The position numbers and the translations under genes are program-made. The notes under the pieces are model-generated. The model saw only the letters and a program-made list of their open reading frames with translations, searched no databases and was not told the origin of the DNA. This document shows positions 31,959 to 39,136 of a stretch of 64,000 nt of DNA, piece after piece. The stretch is from Streptomyces sp. S.PNR 29 (GTDB lineage: Bacteria; Actinomycetota; Actinomycetes; Streptomycetales; Streptomycetaceae). Within the stretch, counting starts at the first letter, position 1, and every line of letters begins with the position of its first letter. The stretch is from the NCBI RefSeq assembly GCF_030386795.1, contig NZ_JANUQM010000001.1, forward strand, positions 740,363 through 804,362, in the 5' to 3' direction.

Positions 31959-34496
31959 ATGAGCACCGAGGAGAAGTCGGCAGCCCCCCGTTCCCTCGCC
32001 GAAGCGCTCCGCGCGAGGGATGACGCCTCCCTGGCCGTCCTTCTGCGCAGCCGCCCCGACCTCATCACCCCGGTCCCCTCCGACATCACCCAGCTCGCGA
32101 CCCGCGCCGGCACCCGCGCCTCGGTCGTCCGCGCCCTGGAGCGGCTGGACCGCTTCGCGCTGCAGACGGCGGAGGCGCTGGCCGTGGCGGCGGATCCGGC
32201 GACGTACGAGGAGCTGCTCGGGCTCATGGCCGGCGACGCGGGCGATCCGGCCGTCACGGCGGCCTTCCCCCGTGCCCTCGGCACCCTGCGCGAACAGGCC
32301 CTGGTGTGGGGCGACGACGACCGGCTGCGGCTCGTCCGCACGGCCCGTGAGCTGCTCGCGCCCTCGCCGCAGCATCCGTCCCCGACCGGCCTCGGGCCCA
32401 CCGTGCAGGAGGCCACCGCGGGTATGTCGCCGGGCCGCATCCAGGAGATCCTCACCGCCGCCGGACTTCCCTCGACGCACGACTCGGTGTCCGCCGTGAC
32501 CGCCCTCACCGGCCTGTTCCGGGACCGCGCCCGGATGGCCGCGCTGCTGGCCGGCGCCCCGGAGGAGTCGCGGGAGGTCCTCTCCCGTCTCGTCTGGGGG
32601 CCGCCCTACGGCCAGGTCACCGCCGAGCCCGCACCCCGTCTGCGCTGGCTCCTGGACCGTGGGCTGCTGCTGCCGACCGCGCCCGGCACGGTCGTCCTGC
32701 CCCGCGAGGTGGCCCTGCATCTGCGCGCGGGGCGGGCGCACCGGACGCCGGAGCCGGTGCCGCCGCCCGTCGAGGCCGCCGCGACGCACCGTCCACAGGT
32801 TGTGGACGGCACGGCGGCCGGGCAGGCGCAGACCGCGCTGGCGACCGTCGAGGAGCTGCTGAAGGACTGGGACGAGGGCGGCCCGGCGGTGCTGCGGGCC
32901 GGTGGGCTGAGCGTGCGGGACCTGAAGCGGACCGCCGTCGCGCTCGACGTGCCCGAGCCGGTCGCCGCGTTCTGGGTCGAACTCGCCTACGGTGCGGGTC
33001 TGCTGGCCTCCGACGGGGAGGCGGACGAGCGGTACGCGGCGACCCCGGCGTACGACGAGTGGCTCCGGCTGCCGCCCGCCGAGCGCTGGGCGCGGCTCGC
33101 CGAGACCTGGCTGACGGCGACCCGGACGTCCGGGCTGGTCGGCGGGCGGGACGCCAAGGACCGTACGTTGTCGGCGCTGGGGCCGGGGCTCGACCGGTCG
33201 GCCGCGCCGGAGGTGCGGCACCGGGTGCTGACGCTGCTGGCCGGGCTCCCGGAGGGCGCGGCGCCGTCCGCCGAGTCGGTGCTGGCGCGGTTGCGCTGGG
33301 AGCGGCCGTTGCGCGGGGCGCAGCAGCAGGACGACGACCTGCGGAGCCGGCTCGCCCGGTGGACGCTGAGCGAGGCGGAGCTGCTGGGCGTGACGGGGCG
33401 CGGCGCGCTGTCGGCGCACGGGCGGGCGCTGCTGGGGGCGCACGTGACCCACGCGGCCCAGGTGGATCCCCAGGGCCCCGGTGACCGGCTCCCCGTGCAC
33501 CACCGCACGCCCGCTCCCCGCGCGCCCCTGCCCCCTGCCGAGCAGGCCGTCGCCTCCGCCGCCGCGGCCCGCCTGCTCGCGCCGCTGCTGCCCGAACCGC
33601 TGGACCACGTCCTGCTCCAGGCCGATCTGACGGCGGTGGCTCCCGGCCCGTTGCAGCGGCCGCTCGCGGACGTGCTGGGGGTGCTCGCGGACGTGGAGTC
33701 CAAGGGCGGGGCGACGGTGTACCGGTTCACGCCCGGCTCGGTGCGGCGCGCGCTGGACGCCGGGCGGGCCGCCGCCGACCTGCACGCCTTCCTCGCCGCG
33801 CACTCCCGCACGCCGGTGCCGCAGCCGCTGACGTACCTCATCGACGACGTGGCGCGCAGGCACGGGCATCTGCGGGTGGGCGCGGCCTCGGCGTACGTGC
33901 GCTGCGACGACGACGCGATGCTCAACGAGATCCTCGCCGACAAGCGCGCCGCGAACCTCGGGCTGCGCCGCCTCGCGCCGACCGTGCTGGCCGCGCAGGC
34001 CGACCCGGCCGCGCTGCTGGAGGGTCTGCGCGCGATGGGGTTCGCACCGGCCGCCGAGTCCGCCGAGGGCGATGTGCTGATCACCCGCGCCCACGCCCAC
34101 CGCACGCCGCCGCGTACGCCCCCGGAGCCGGTCCCGGACGGTCCGCCGGTTCCCGACGACACGCTCCTCACGGCCGCGCTCCGCGCCATCCGGGCCGGTG
34201 ACCTGGCCTCCACCGCCCCGCGCAAGCCCGGCGCCGGCGCCCCGGCCGCGGGCGGCGACCTGCCCCGCACCAGCTCCGCGGAGACCCTCGCCACCATGCA
34301 GGCCGCCGTGCTGACCGGCGAGGCCCTGTGGATCGGCTACGTCAACGCCGAGGGCGCCGCCAGTCAGCGCGTGATCGCCCCGATCCGGGTGGAGGGCGGC
34401 TTCGTCACGGCGTACGACCACACCGCGGACGAGGTGCGCACGTATCCGCTGCACCGGATCACCGGGGTCGCCGAGCTCGCCGACGACGCGACCTGA
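31959..34496 (+). CDS. helicase-associated (Helicase_C_3-like) protein, partner of XPB-type helicase
   Basis: 845 residues from the ATG at 31959. The N-terminus (RSLAEALRARDDASLAVLLR, RPDLITPVPSDITQLATRAG) is typical of a conserved actinobacterial family. A central region holds the Helicase_C_3 pattern (PLDHVLLQADLTAVAPGPLQ and YRFTPGSVRRALDAGRAA). The last 100 residues resemble a WYL-type domain (LWIGYVNAEGAASQRVIAPI). I see no Walker A motif, so it is unlikely to be a helicase itself. In many actinomycetes it accompanies the XPB-like helicase, found here at 36525-38168. A role in DNA repair or transcription-coupled processes is inference. Confidence 0.82.
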   Translation: MSTEEKSAAPRSLAEALRARDDASLAVLLRSRPDLITPVPSDITQLATRAGTRASVVRALERLDRFALQTAEALAVAADPATYEELLGLMAGDAGDPAVTAAFPRALGTLREQALVWGDDDRLRLVRTARELLAPSPQHPSPTGLGPTVQEATAGMSPGRIQEILTAAGLPSTHDSVSAVTALTGLFRDRARMAALLAGAPEESREVLSRLVWGPPYGQVTAEPAPRLRWLLDRGLLLPTAPGTVVLPREVALHLRAGRAHRTPEPVPPPVEAAATHRPQVVDGTAAGQAQTALATVEELLKDWDEGGPAVLRAGGLSVRDLKRTAVALDVPEPVAAFWVELAYGAGLLASDGEADERYAATPAYDEWLRLPPAERWARLAETWLTATRTSGLVGGRDAKDRTLSALGPGLDRSAAPEVRHRVLTLLAGLPEGAAPSAESVLARLRWERPLRGAQQQDDDLRSRLARWTLSEAELLGVTGRGALSAHGRALLGAHVTHAAQVDPQGPGDRLPVHHRTPAPRAPLPPAEQAVASAAAARLLAPLLPEPLDHVLLQADLTAVAPGPLQRPLADVLGVLADVESKGGATVYRFTPGSVRRALDAGRAAADLHAFLAAHSRTPVPQPLTYLIDDVARRHGHLRVGAASAYVRCDDDAMLNEILADKRAANLGLRRLAPTVLAAQADPAALLEGLRAMGFAPAAESAEGDVLITRAHAHRTPPRTPPEPVPDGPPVPDDTLLTAALRAIRAGDLASTAPRKPGAGAPAAGGDLPRTSSAETLATMQAAVLTGEALWIGYVNAEGAASQRVIAPIRVEGGFVTAYDHTADEVRTYPLHRITGVAELADDAT

Positions 34497-34678
34497 CCTC
34501 ACCCGTCCGGGTCAACGCTGGGCGTCATGCACGACACGCCGGGCCTTTCCCCCTCTCGAATGACCTTCCGGGCCGTTCCGCATCGCGCCGCGAACCGCAG
34601 GGCAGCCACCCGGTGTCCTGAGCGTGCTCAACTCCCCTGTGGGGCGAGCTCGTTCGCGCGCGACAGAAAGGAAGTCCC

Positions 34679-34807
34679 ATGCGTGCCGTCCGTCGTGTGG
34701 CCGCCGTTCTGGCCACCACCGCCCTGTTGCTCGGCGGGTTCGCCGCGGAGGCATCGGCGGTCAGTGTCGATGTCGCCGGGCTCGTCGTCGAGACCCCGCA
34801 GGTCTGA
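34679..34807 (+). CDS. 42-residue secreted peptide 1
   Basis: A short frame with a good ribosome-binding site (AGAAAGGAAGT before the ATG). The first 27 residues are a signal peptide: MRAVRRVAAVLATTALLLGG and then an Ala-rich cleavage site (EASA). The mature part is only about 15 residues (VSVDVAGLVVETPQV). It is followed by a hairpin and then a second small secreted peptide gene. The mature sequence is hydrophobic and acidic with no Cys. A role as an extracellular peptide or a signal is possible. I do not recognise the family. Confidence 0.65.
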   Translation: MRAVRRVAAVLATTALLLGGFAAEASAVSVDVAGLVVETPQV

Positions 34808-34828
34808 CGCGTTCGAATCTCGTCCGCC

Positions 34829-34860
34829 GGGCCGGTCCCAGCCCCTCCTGGGTCCGGCCC
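34829..34860 (+). terminator. hairpin between the two small secreted peptide genes
   Basis: GGGCCGG-T-CCCAG (34829-34841) pairs with CTGGG-T-CCGGCCC (34848-34860), leaving one T-T mismatch and a 6-base loop. It starts 21 bases after the stop of peptide 1. Confidence 0.7.
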
Positions 34861-34903
34861 GCCCTGTCACCGTCCGAGTGCATGCGAAAGGCCCGGAAGC
34901 CCC

Positions 34904-35125
34904 ATGCGTCCCGAACTTCCCGTCCGTACCCGCTCCGCCGTCGTCGCCGCCTCCGTCGGCACCCTGATCTCCGCCGCCGCGCTCGTCGCCGCGCTCGCCC
35001 CCGTGGCCGCCGCGGCCCCTGCGCCGCTGCCGGTCCCGGCGGCCGGACCGGAGTCCCTGGTCACCGAGGGCGTGAGCGTCGAAGGGCCGCTGGTCAACAA
35101 CGTCAGTCTGCCCACGGGGAAGTAG
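34904..35125 (+). CDS. small secreted peptide 2, 73 aa
   Basis: 73 residues. An Arg-containing N-terminus and a long Ala/Val-rich core (SAVVAASVGTLISAAALVAA) end in an Ala-rich cleavage region near residue 38. The mature part (about 35 residues) is Pro-rich and then GVSVEGPLVNNVSLPTGK. It resembles peptide 1 in design: a big signal peptide plus a short Val-rich mature chain. The ribosome-binding site is GGAAG, seven bases before the ATG. Its last 23 bases overlap the end of the convergent YqhA-IstB gene. The function is unknown. Confidence 0.65.
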   Translation: MRPELPVRTRSAVVAASVGTLISAAALVAALAPVAAAAPAPLPVPAAGPESLVTEGVSVEGPLVNNVSLPTGK

Positions 35126-36368
35126 CGCGGCGTGTCCGGTAGCTCTCCCCTTCGAGCCGTACGACCTCGGCGTGGTGGGCCAGGCGGTCCACCATGGCCG
35201 GTGCGGACGGGCCGCCGAAGATCTCGTGCCAGCGGCCGAGCGGGCGGTCGCCGGTCACGATCAGCGCGCCCCGCTCGTAGCGGTGGGCGACCAGCTGGAA
35301 GAAGAGGGCGGAGGTCTCGGCGTCGAAGGGCGTGTAGCCGACCTCGTCCACGATCAGCAGCGGGTAGCCGTCGAGGCCGGTCAGTTCCGCGGCGAGCCGG
35401 CCGGCGTTCCGGGCGCCGGCCAGCCGGGCCGCCCACTCGCCGGCGGTCGCGAACAGCACCCGGTGGCCCACCTGGCAGGCGCGCACCCCGAGACCGACGG
35501 CCAGATGGGTCTTGCCGGTGCCGGGCGGGCCGACGAACACGACGTTCCGCCGGGCCGCGACGAAGTCCAGCTTGCCGAGCCGGGCCAGGGTCTCCCGGTC
35601 GAAGGACCGGGGGTGCGCCTCGTCGAAGTCCTCCAGCAGCTTCCGCGCGGGGAACCCGGCGGCCCGGACGCGGGCCTCGGCGCCCGCGTCGGCGGTGGGC
35701 GGGGCCGCCTGGGCGGGGACCGGCACGGTGGCGTGCGCCCGGGGGCCGGGGTCGGTCCGGTGCGCCGGAGCCTCCTGGTGGGCCTGCTCCTTGTGGGCGT
35801 GCTCCGCCTGTCCGGCCCTGTGTGTCTGCTCGGCCTGCGCGAGCATCGGCCCCGACATGTAGGCCAGGATCGCCGCCGATCCGATGAAGGCCATGTGGAT
35901 CACCGTGCCCCACAGCAGGGAGTGGTGCGCGGTGTGATCGACGTTCACGAACATCTGGAGCAGGTGGACGGAGGAGATGCCCACGATGGCGGTGGCCAGC
36001 TTCACCTTCAGCACGTTGGGGTTGACGTGCGAGAGCCACTCCGGCTGGTCGCGGTGGCCGTGCAGGTCGATGCGCGAGACGAAGGTCTCGTAGCCGCCGA
36101 CGATCACCATGATCAGCAGGTTGGCGATCATGACGACGTCGACCAGCTTCAGCACCGAGAGCATCACGTACGTCTCGGTGGCCCGCCCGGTCACGCACCG
36201 GAGGATCAAGGTCCACAGCTCGTTGAAGAACTTGTAGACGTAGACCCCCTGGACGGCGACCAGGCCGAAGTAGAGGGGCGCCTGGAGCCAGCGGGTCGCG
36301 AACAGGGAGTACCCGAGCATGGCGGTCGGCGGGGACGGCGAAGGCGTGGAGGGCTGCACGCGCGCCAT
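35103..36368 (-). CDS. fusion of a YqhA/UPF0114 membrane domain with an IstB-like (IS21 helper) ATPase domain
   Basis: 421 residues in one uninterrupted frame from the ATG at 36368 (GTG at 36407 is an alternative). Residues 15-175 match the YqhA/UPF0114 family: LFATRWLQAPLYFGLVAVQG, YETFVSRIDLHGH, ATAIVGISSVHLLQMFVNV, with about four membrane helices. A His/Gln/Ala-rich linker follows. Residues 220-415 are an almost complete IstB domain: FPARKLLEDFDEAHPRSFDR, LDFVAARRNVVFVGPPGTGK (Walker A), YPLLIVDEVGYTPFD (Walker B) and IVTGDRPLGRWHEIFGG. IstB proteins assist IS21 transposases. No istA and no terminal repeats are nearby, so the ATPase seems domesticated and fused to a membrane protein. The function is unknown. 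Confidence 0.85.
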   Translation of the reverse strand: MARVQPSTPSPSPPTAMLGYSLFATRWLQAPLYFGLVAVQGVYVYKFFNELWTLILRCVTGRATETYVMLSVLKLVDVVMIANLLIMVIVGGYETFVSRIDLHGHRDQPEWLSHVNPNVLKVKLATAIVGISSVHLLQMFVNVDHTAHHSLLWGTVIHMAFIGSAAILAYMSGPMLAQAEQTHRAGQAEHAHKEQAHQEAPAHRTDPGPRAHATVPVPAQAAPPTADAGAEARVRAAGFPARKLLEDFDEAHPRSFDRETLARLGKLDFVAARRNVVFVGPPGTGKTHLAVGLGVRACQVGHRVLFATAGEWAARLAGARNAGRLAAELTGLDGYPLLIVDEVGYTPFDAETSALFFQLVAHRYERGALIVTGDRPLGRWHEIFGGPSAPAMVDRLAHHAEVVRLEGESYRTRRATSPWAD

Positions 36369-36413
36369 TCTTCGGAAGGCACCGCCGAACAGCTCAATCC
36401 ATGCCACCCACAG

Positions 36414-36429
36414 GAATGAATAGACATTC
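36414..36429. promoter_or_regulatory. GAATG-N6-CATTC inverted repeat in a divergent promoter region
   Basis: A perfect 5-bp inverted repeat with an AT-rich 6-base spacer lies between the divergent YqhA-IstB and XPB helicase genes, in the most AT-rich part of the 156-base gap. It could be an operator for either gene. It does not match the LexA consensus that I know for actinomycetes. Confidence 0.35.
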
Positions 36430-36524
36430 TGTAGGACCGGACGCGTACACCGCCCCAGCTGCGAAAACGATCAGGCACACTGGACGTTTGGCCGAACCGT
36501 CAGGCCGTACGAAAGGGTGCCCGC

Positions 36525-38168
36525 GTGAATGGTCCACTGATCGTCCAGTCCGACAAGACCCTGCTCCTGGAAGTCGACCACGAGCGGGCCGACGACTGCC
36601 GTCGGGCCATCGCCCCCTTCGCCGAGCTGGAGCGTGCGCCGGAGCACATCCACACCTACCGCGTGACACCGCTCGGCCTGTGGAACGCGCGGGCGGCCGG
36701 CCATGACGCCGAGCAGGTCGTGGACGCGCTGGTGCAGTACAGCCGCTACCCCGTGCCGCACGCGCTGCTCGTGGACGTCGCCGAGACGATGGACCGCTAC
36801 GGGCGCCTCACCCTGACCAAGCACCCGGCGCACGGGCTGGTCCTTTCCACCACCGACCGGCCGGTGCTGGAGGAGGTCCTGAAGTCGAAGCGGATCGCGC
36901 CGCTGGTCGGCGCCCGCATCGACCCCGACACCGTCGCCGTGCACCCCTCGGAGCGCGGGCAGATCAAGCAGGTGCTGCTGAAGCTGGGCTGGCCCGCCGA
37001 GGACCTCGCCGGGTACGTCGACGGCGAGGCGCACCCGATCGAGCTGGCCGAGGACGGCTGGGCGCTCAGGCCCTACCAGAAGCAGGCCGTGGAGAACTTC
37101 TGGCACGGCGGGTCCGGTGTGGTCGTCCTGCCCTGCGGCGCGGGCAAGACGCTGGTCGGCGCCGGGTCGATGGCGCAGGCGAAGTCGACCACCCTGATCC
37201 TGGTCACGAACACCGTCTCGGCCCGGCAGTGGAAGCACGAGCTGGTGCGGCGGACCTCGCTGACGGAGGACGAGATCGGCGAGTACAGCGGGACGAGGAA
37301 GGAGATCCGGCCCGTCACCATCGCCACGTACCAGGTGCTGACGACGAAGCGGAAGGGCGTCTACCCGCACCTGGAGCTGTTCGACTCCCGGGACTGGGGG
37401 CTGATCGTCTACGACGAGGTGCATCTGCTGCCCGCGCCGGTCTTCAAGTTCACGGCGGACCTGCAGGCCCGGCGTCGGCTGGGGCTGACCGCGACCCTGG
37501 TGCGGGAGGACGGCCGCGAGTCGGACGTGTTCTCCCTCATCGGCCCCAAGCGTTTCGACGCGCCGTGGAAGGAGATCGAGGCGCAGGGCTACATCGCGCC
37601 CGCCGACTGCGTGGAGGTCCGGGTCAACCTCACCGACTCCGAGCGGCTGGCGTACGCCACCGCCGAGACGGAGGAGAAGTACCGCTTCTGCGCGACGACC
37701 GAGACGAAGCGGAAGGTGACGGAGGCGATCGTGCGGCGGTTCGCCGGGCAGCAGATCCTCGTCATCGGGCAGTACATCGACCAGCTGGACGAGCTGGGTG
37801 AGCATCTGAACGCGCCCGTGATCAAGGGCGAGACGTCGAACGCACAGCGGGAGAAGCTGTTCGACGCCTTCCGGGAGGGCGAGATCAGCGTGCTGGTGGT
37901 GTCGAAGGTCGCGAACTTCTCCATCGACCTGCCGGAGGCGACCGTCGCCATCCAGGTCTCGGGGACCTTCGGATCACGGCAGGAGGAGGCGCAGCGCCTC
38001 GGCCGGGTGCTCCGCCCCAAGGCCGACGGCCACCAGGCCCACTTCTACTCGGTCGTCGCCCGCGACACCATCGACCAGGACTTCGCCGCCCACCGCCAGC
38101 GCTTCCTGGCGGAACAGGGCTACGCGTACCGGATCGTGGACGCGGACGAGATCCTGGCGGAGAGCTGA
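36525..38168 (+). CDS. XPB/Ssl2-family DNA helicase
   Basis: 547 residues from a GTG at 36525. The N-terminal domain (LIVQSDKTLLLEVDHERADD) is the actinobacterial XPB damage-recognition-like region. The helicase motifs follow in order: RPYQKQAVENFW (Q motif), VVLPCGAGKTLVGA (Walker A, about residue 205), LIVYDEVHLLPAP (DEVH box, about residue 297), RRLGLTATLVREDGRE (motif III), VLVVSKVANFSIDLPEA and GSRQEEAQRLGRVLRPK (motif VI). XPB enzymes unwind DNA 3' to 5'. Bacterial members may act in excision repair or in transcription. It probably cooperates with the helicase-associated protein at 31959-34496. Confidence 0.93.
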   Translation: MNGPLIVQSDKTLLLEVDHERADDCRRAIAPFAELERAPEHIHTYRVTPLGLWNARAAGHDAEQVVDALVQYSRYPVPHALLVDVAETMDRYGRLTLTKHPAHGLVLSTTDRPVLEEVLKSKRIAPLVGARIDPDTVAVHPSERGQIKQVLLKLGWPAEDLAGYVDGEAHPIELAEDGWALRPYQKQAVENFWHGGSGVVVLPCGAGKTLVGAGSMAQAKSTTLILVTNTVSARQWKHELVRRTSLTEDEIGEYSGTRKEIRPVTIATYQVLTTKRKGVYPHLELFDSRDWGLIVYDEVHLLPAPVFKFTADLQARRRLGLTATLVREDGRESDVFSLIGPKRFDAPWKEIEAQGYIAPADCVEVRVNLTDSERLAYATAETEEKYRFCATTETKRKVTEAIVRRFAGQQILVIGQYIDQLDELGEHLNAPVIKGETSNAQREKLFDAFREGEISVLVVSKVANFSIDLPEATVAIQVSGTFGSRQEEAQRLGRVLRPKADGHQAHFYSVVARDTIDQDFAAHRQRFLAEQGYAYRIVDADEILAES

Positions 38169-38187
38169 GCGGGGCGGCTGGGCGGGC

Positions 38188-38547
38188 TCAGGGCGCCGGG
38201 AGGGTGAACACCAGGAGCAGCACGAGCCCCGGGGGCAGCAGCGCGGCGATCGCGGTCCAGGAGCGCAGGGCGGACCAGCGGCGCTCCCGGGGCAGCGCCC
38301 ACGCGGCGACGTAGGCGGCGGCCGAGAACAGGCCGCCGTAGGACAGCGTCCCGTAGATCACGGACAGCGACGTCATCAGCCCGGAGGAGCAGTCGTCGGG
38401 GCCGCAGGCGTCGGTGGCCATGGCGGAGAGGCCGCCGAAGAACAGGGCGGCGGGCCACAGCACGGCCAGCAGCACCGTCGCGATGACCGGCGCCGTCCAG
38501 AAGGGGGCGGGGCGTGGCGTGATCTCGTCTGCCGTCGTGCTCGTCAT
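38188..38547 (-). CDS. four-helix membrane protein of unknown function
   Basis: 119 residues from the ATG at 38547. Three or four hydrophobic segments: FWTAPVIATVLLAVLWPAAL, MTSLSVIYGTLSYGGLFSAA, VAAWALPRE and SWTAIAALLPPGLVLLLVFT. A loop holds two Cys (DACGPDDCSSG) that would be outside the membrane and could form a disulphide. I do not recognise the family. It lies tail-to-tail with the helicase, 19 bases apart. Confidence 0.7.
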   Translation of the reverse strand: MTSTTADEITPRPAPFWTAPVIATVLLAVLWPAALFFGGLSAMATDACGPDDCSSGLMTSLSVIYGTLSYGGLFSAAAYVAAWALPRERRWSALRSWTAIAALLPPGLVLLLVFTLPAP

Positions 38548-38643
38548 GCGCACAGTGAAGCGGCCCGGCGGGTGCCGGAACACCGGTGCGCGTACTCAGC
38601 GGGTGCGCGTCGTCGTACTCGATGCACGCGGTGACCCGGCCGG

Positions 38644-38832
38644 TTATTTCCGCCGTACGACGCCCGCTTCCTCGGCGTACTCACCGAGGATCACCACGTC
38701 GAAGGCGGCGCCCGCGAAGACCCTGAGGGCGCGCAGGGCGGTGCCCAAGGGGTGGGCGTGGCTGCCGGGCAGGACAGCGGCACCTGACGGCCGGCCCGGT
38801 GCGGGGGCTGGGGAGATGATGGCTGCGCTCAT
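38644..38832 (-). CDS. small conserved-looking protein, 62 aa
   Basis: A 62-residue frame from the ATG at 38832. The first 30 residues are Pro/Gly-rich (SPAPAPGRPSGAAVLPGSHA). The second half, LGTALRALRVFAGAAFDVVI and LGEYAEEAGVVRRK, looks like a folded alpha/beta element and has the feel of a conserved Streptomyces small protein. The ribosome-binding site is weak. Coding is likely but not certain. Confidence 0.5.
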   Translation of the reverse strand: MSAAIISPAPAPGRPSGAAVLPGSHAHPLGTALRALRVFAGAAFDVVILGEYAEEAGVVRRK

Positions 38833-39136
38833 GGGTCCATGGTGGATTTCCGGACACGCTGACGGCATCGGCCTGAAGGCCGAACCTCCGTACTGCCTAC
38901 GTACGCCTCCGGAGTGACCCGTTCCCCCCAGGGAGGAGGCCTCCGCCCCCTAGGGGATGAGCAGAGGGGGGCGAGAAGGAGGTGAGAAGGAGGGTGAGAA
39001 AACCGTTGGCCGTCGTCTCTGCCGCTGCTCTAAAATCTCCGCTCTTGCCCGCCTCCCTCACGGAGTGCCGCCGACCGGACGGAAACCGGCCGGCATCTCA
39101 CCGCCACCCCTCAGCAGGCCCTCCGGAGGCACCCCC
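38833..39136. other. intergenic region before the HelR/HelD gene
   Basis: 304 bases. It holds the promoters of the divergent small gene and the HelR/HelD-type gene. An A/G-rich run (AGAAGGAGGTGAGAAGGAGG) lies at about 38977-38996, and CTAAAATCTCCGC near 39030 is the most AT-rich point. I searched by eye for the rifamycin-associated element (a GGGGCTTGC-type inverted repeat) known upstream of helR in other species and did not see it. Confidence 0.5.

Noticed and set aside
35103..36368. A complete IS21-type insertion sequence
   Set aside because: Only the IstB helper domain is present, fused to YqhA. No istA, no terminal inverted repeats and no target duplication were seen.
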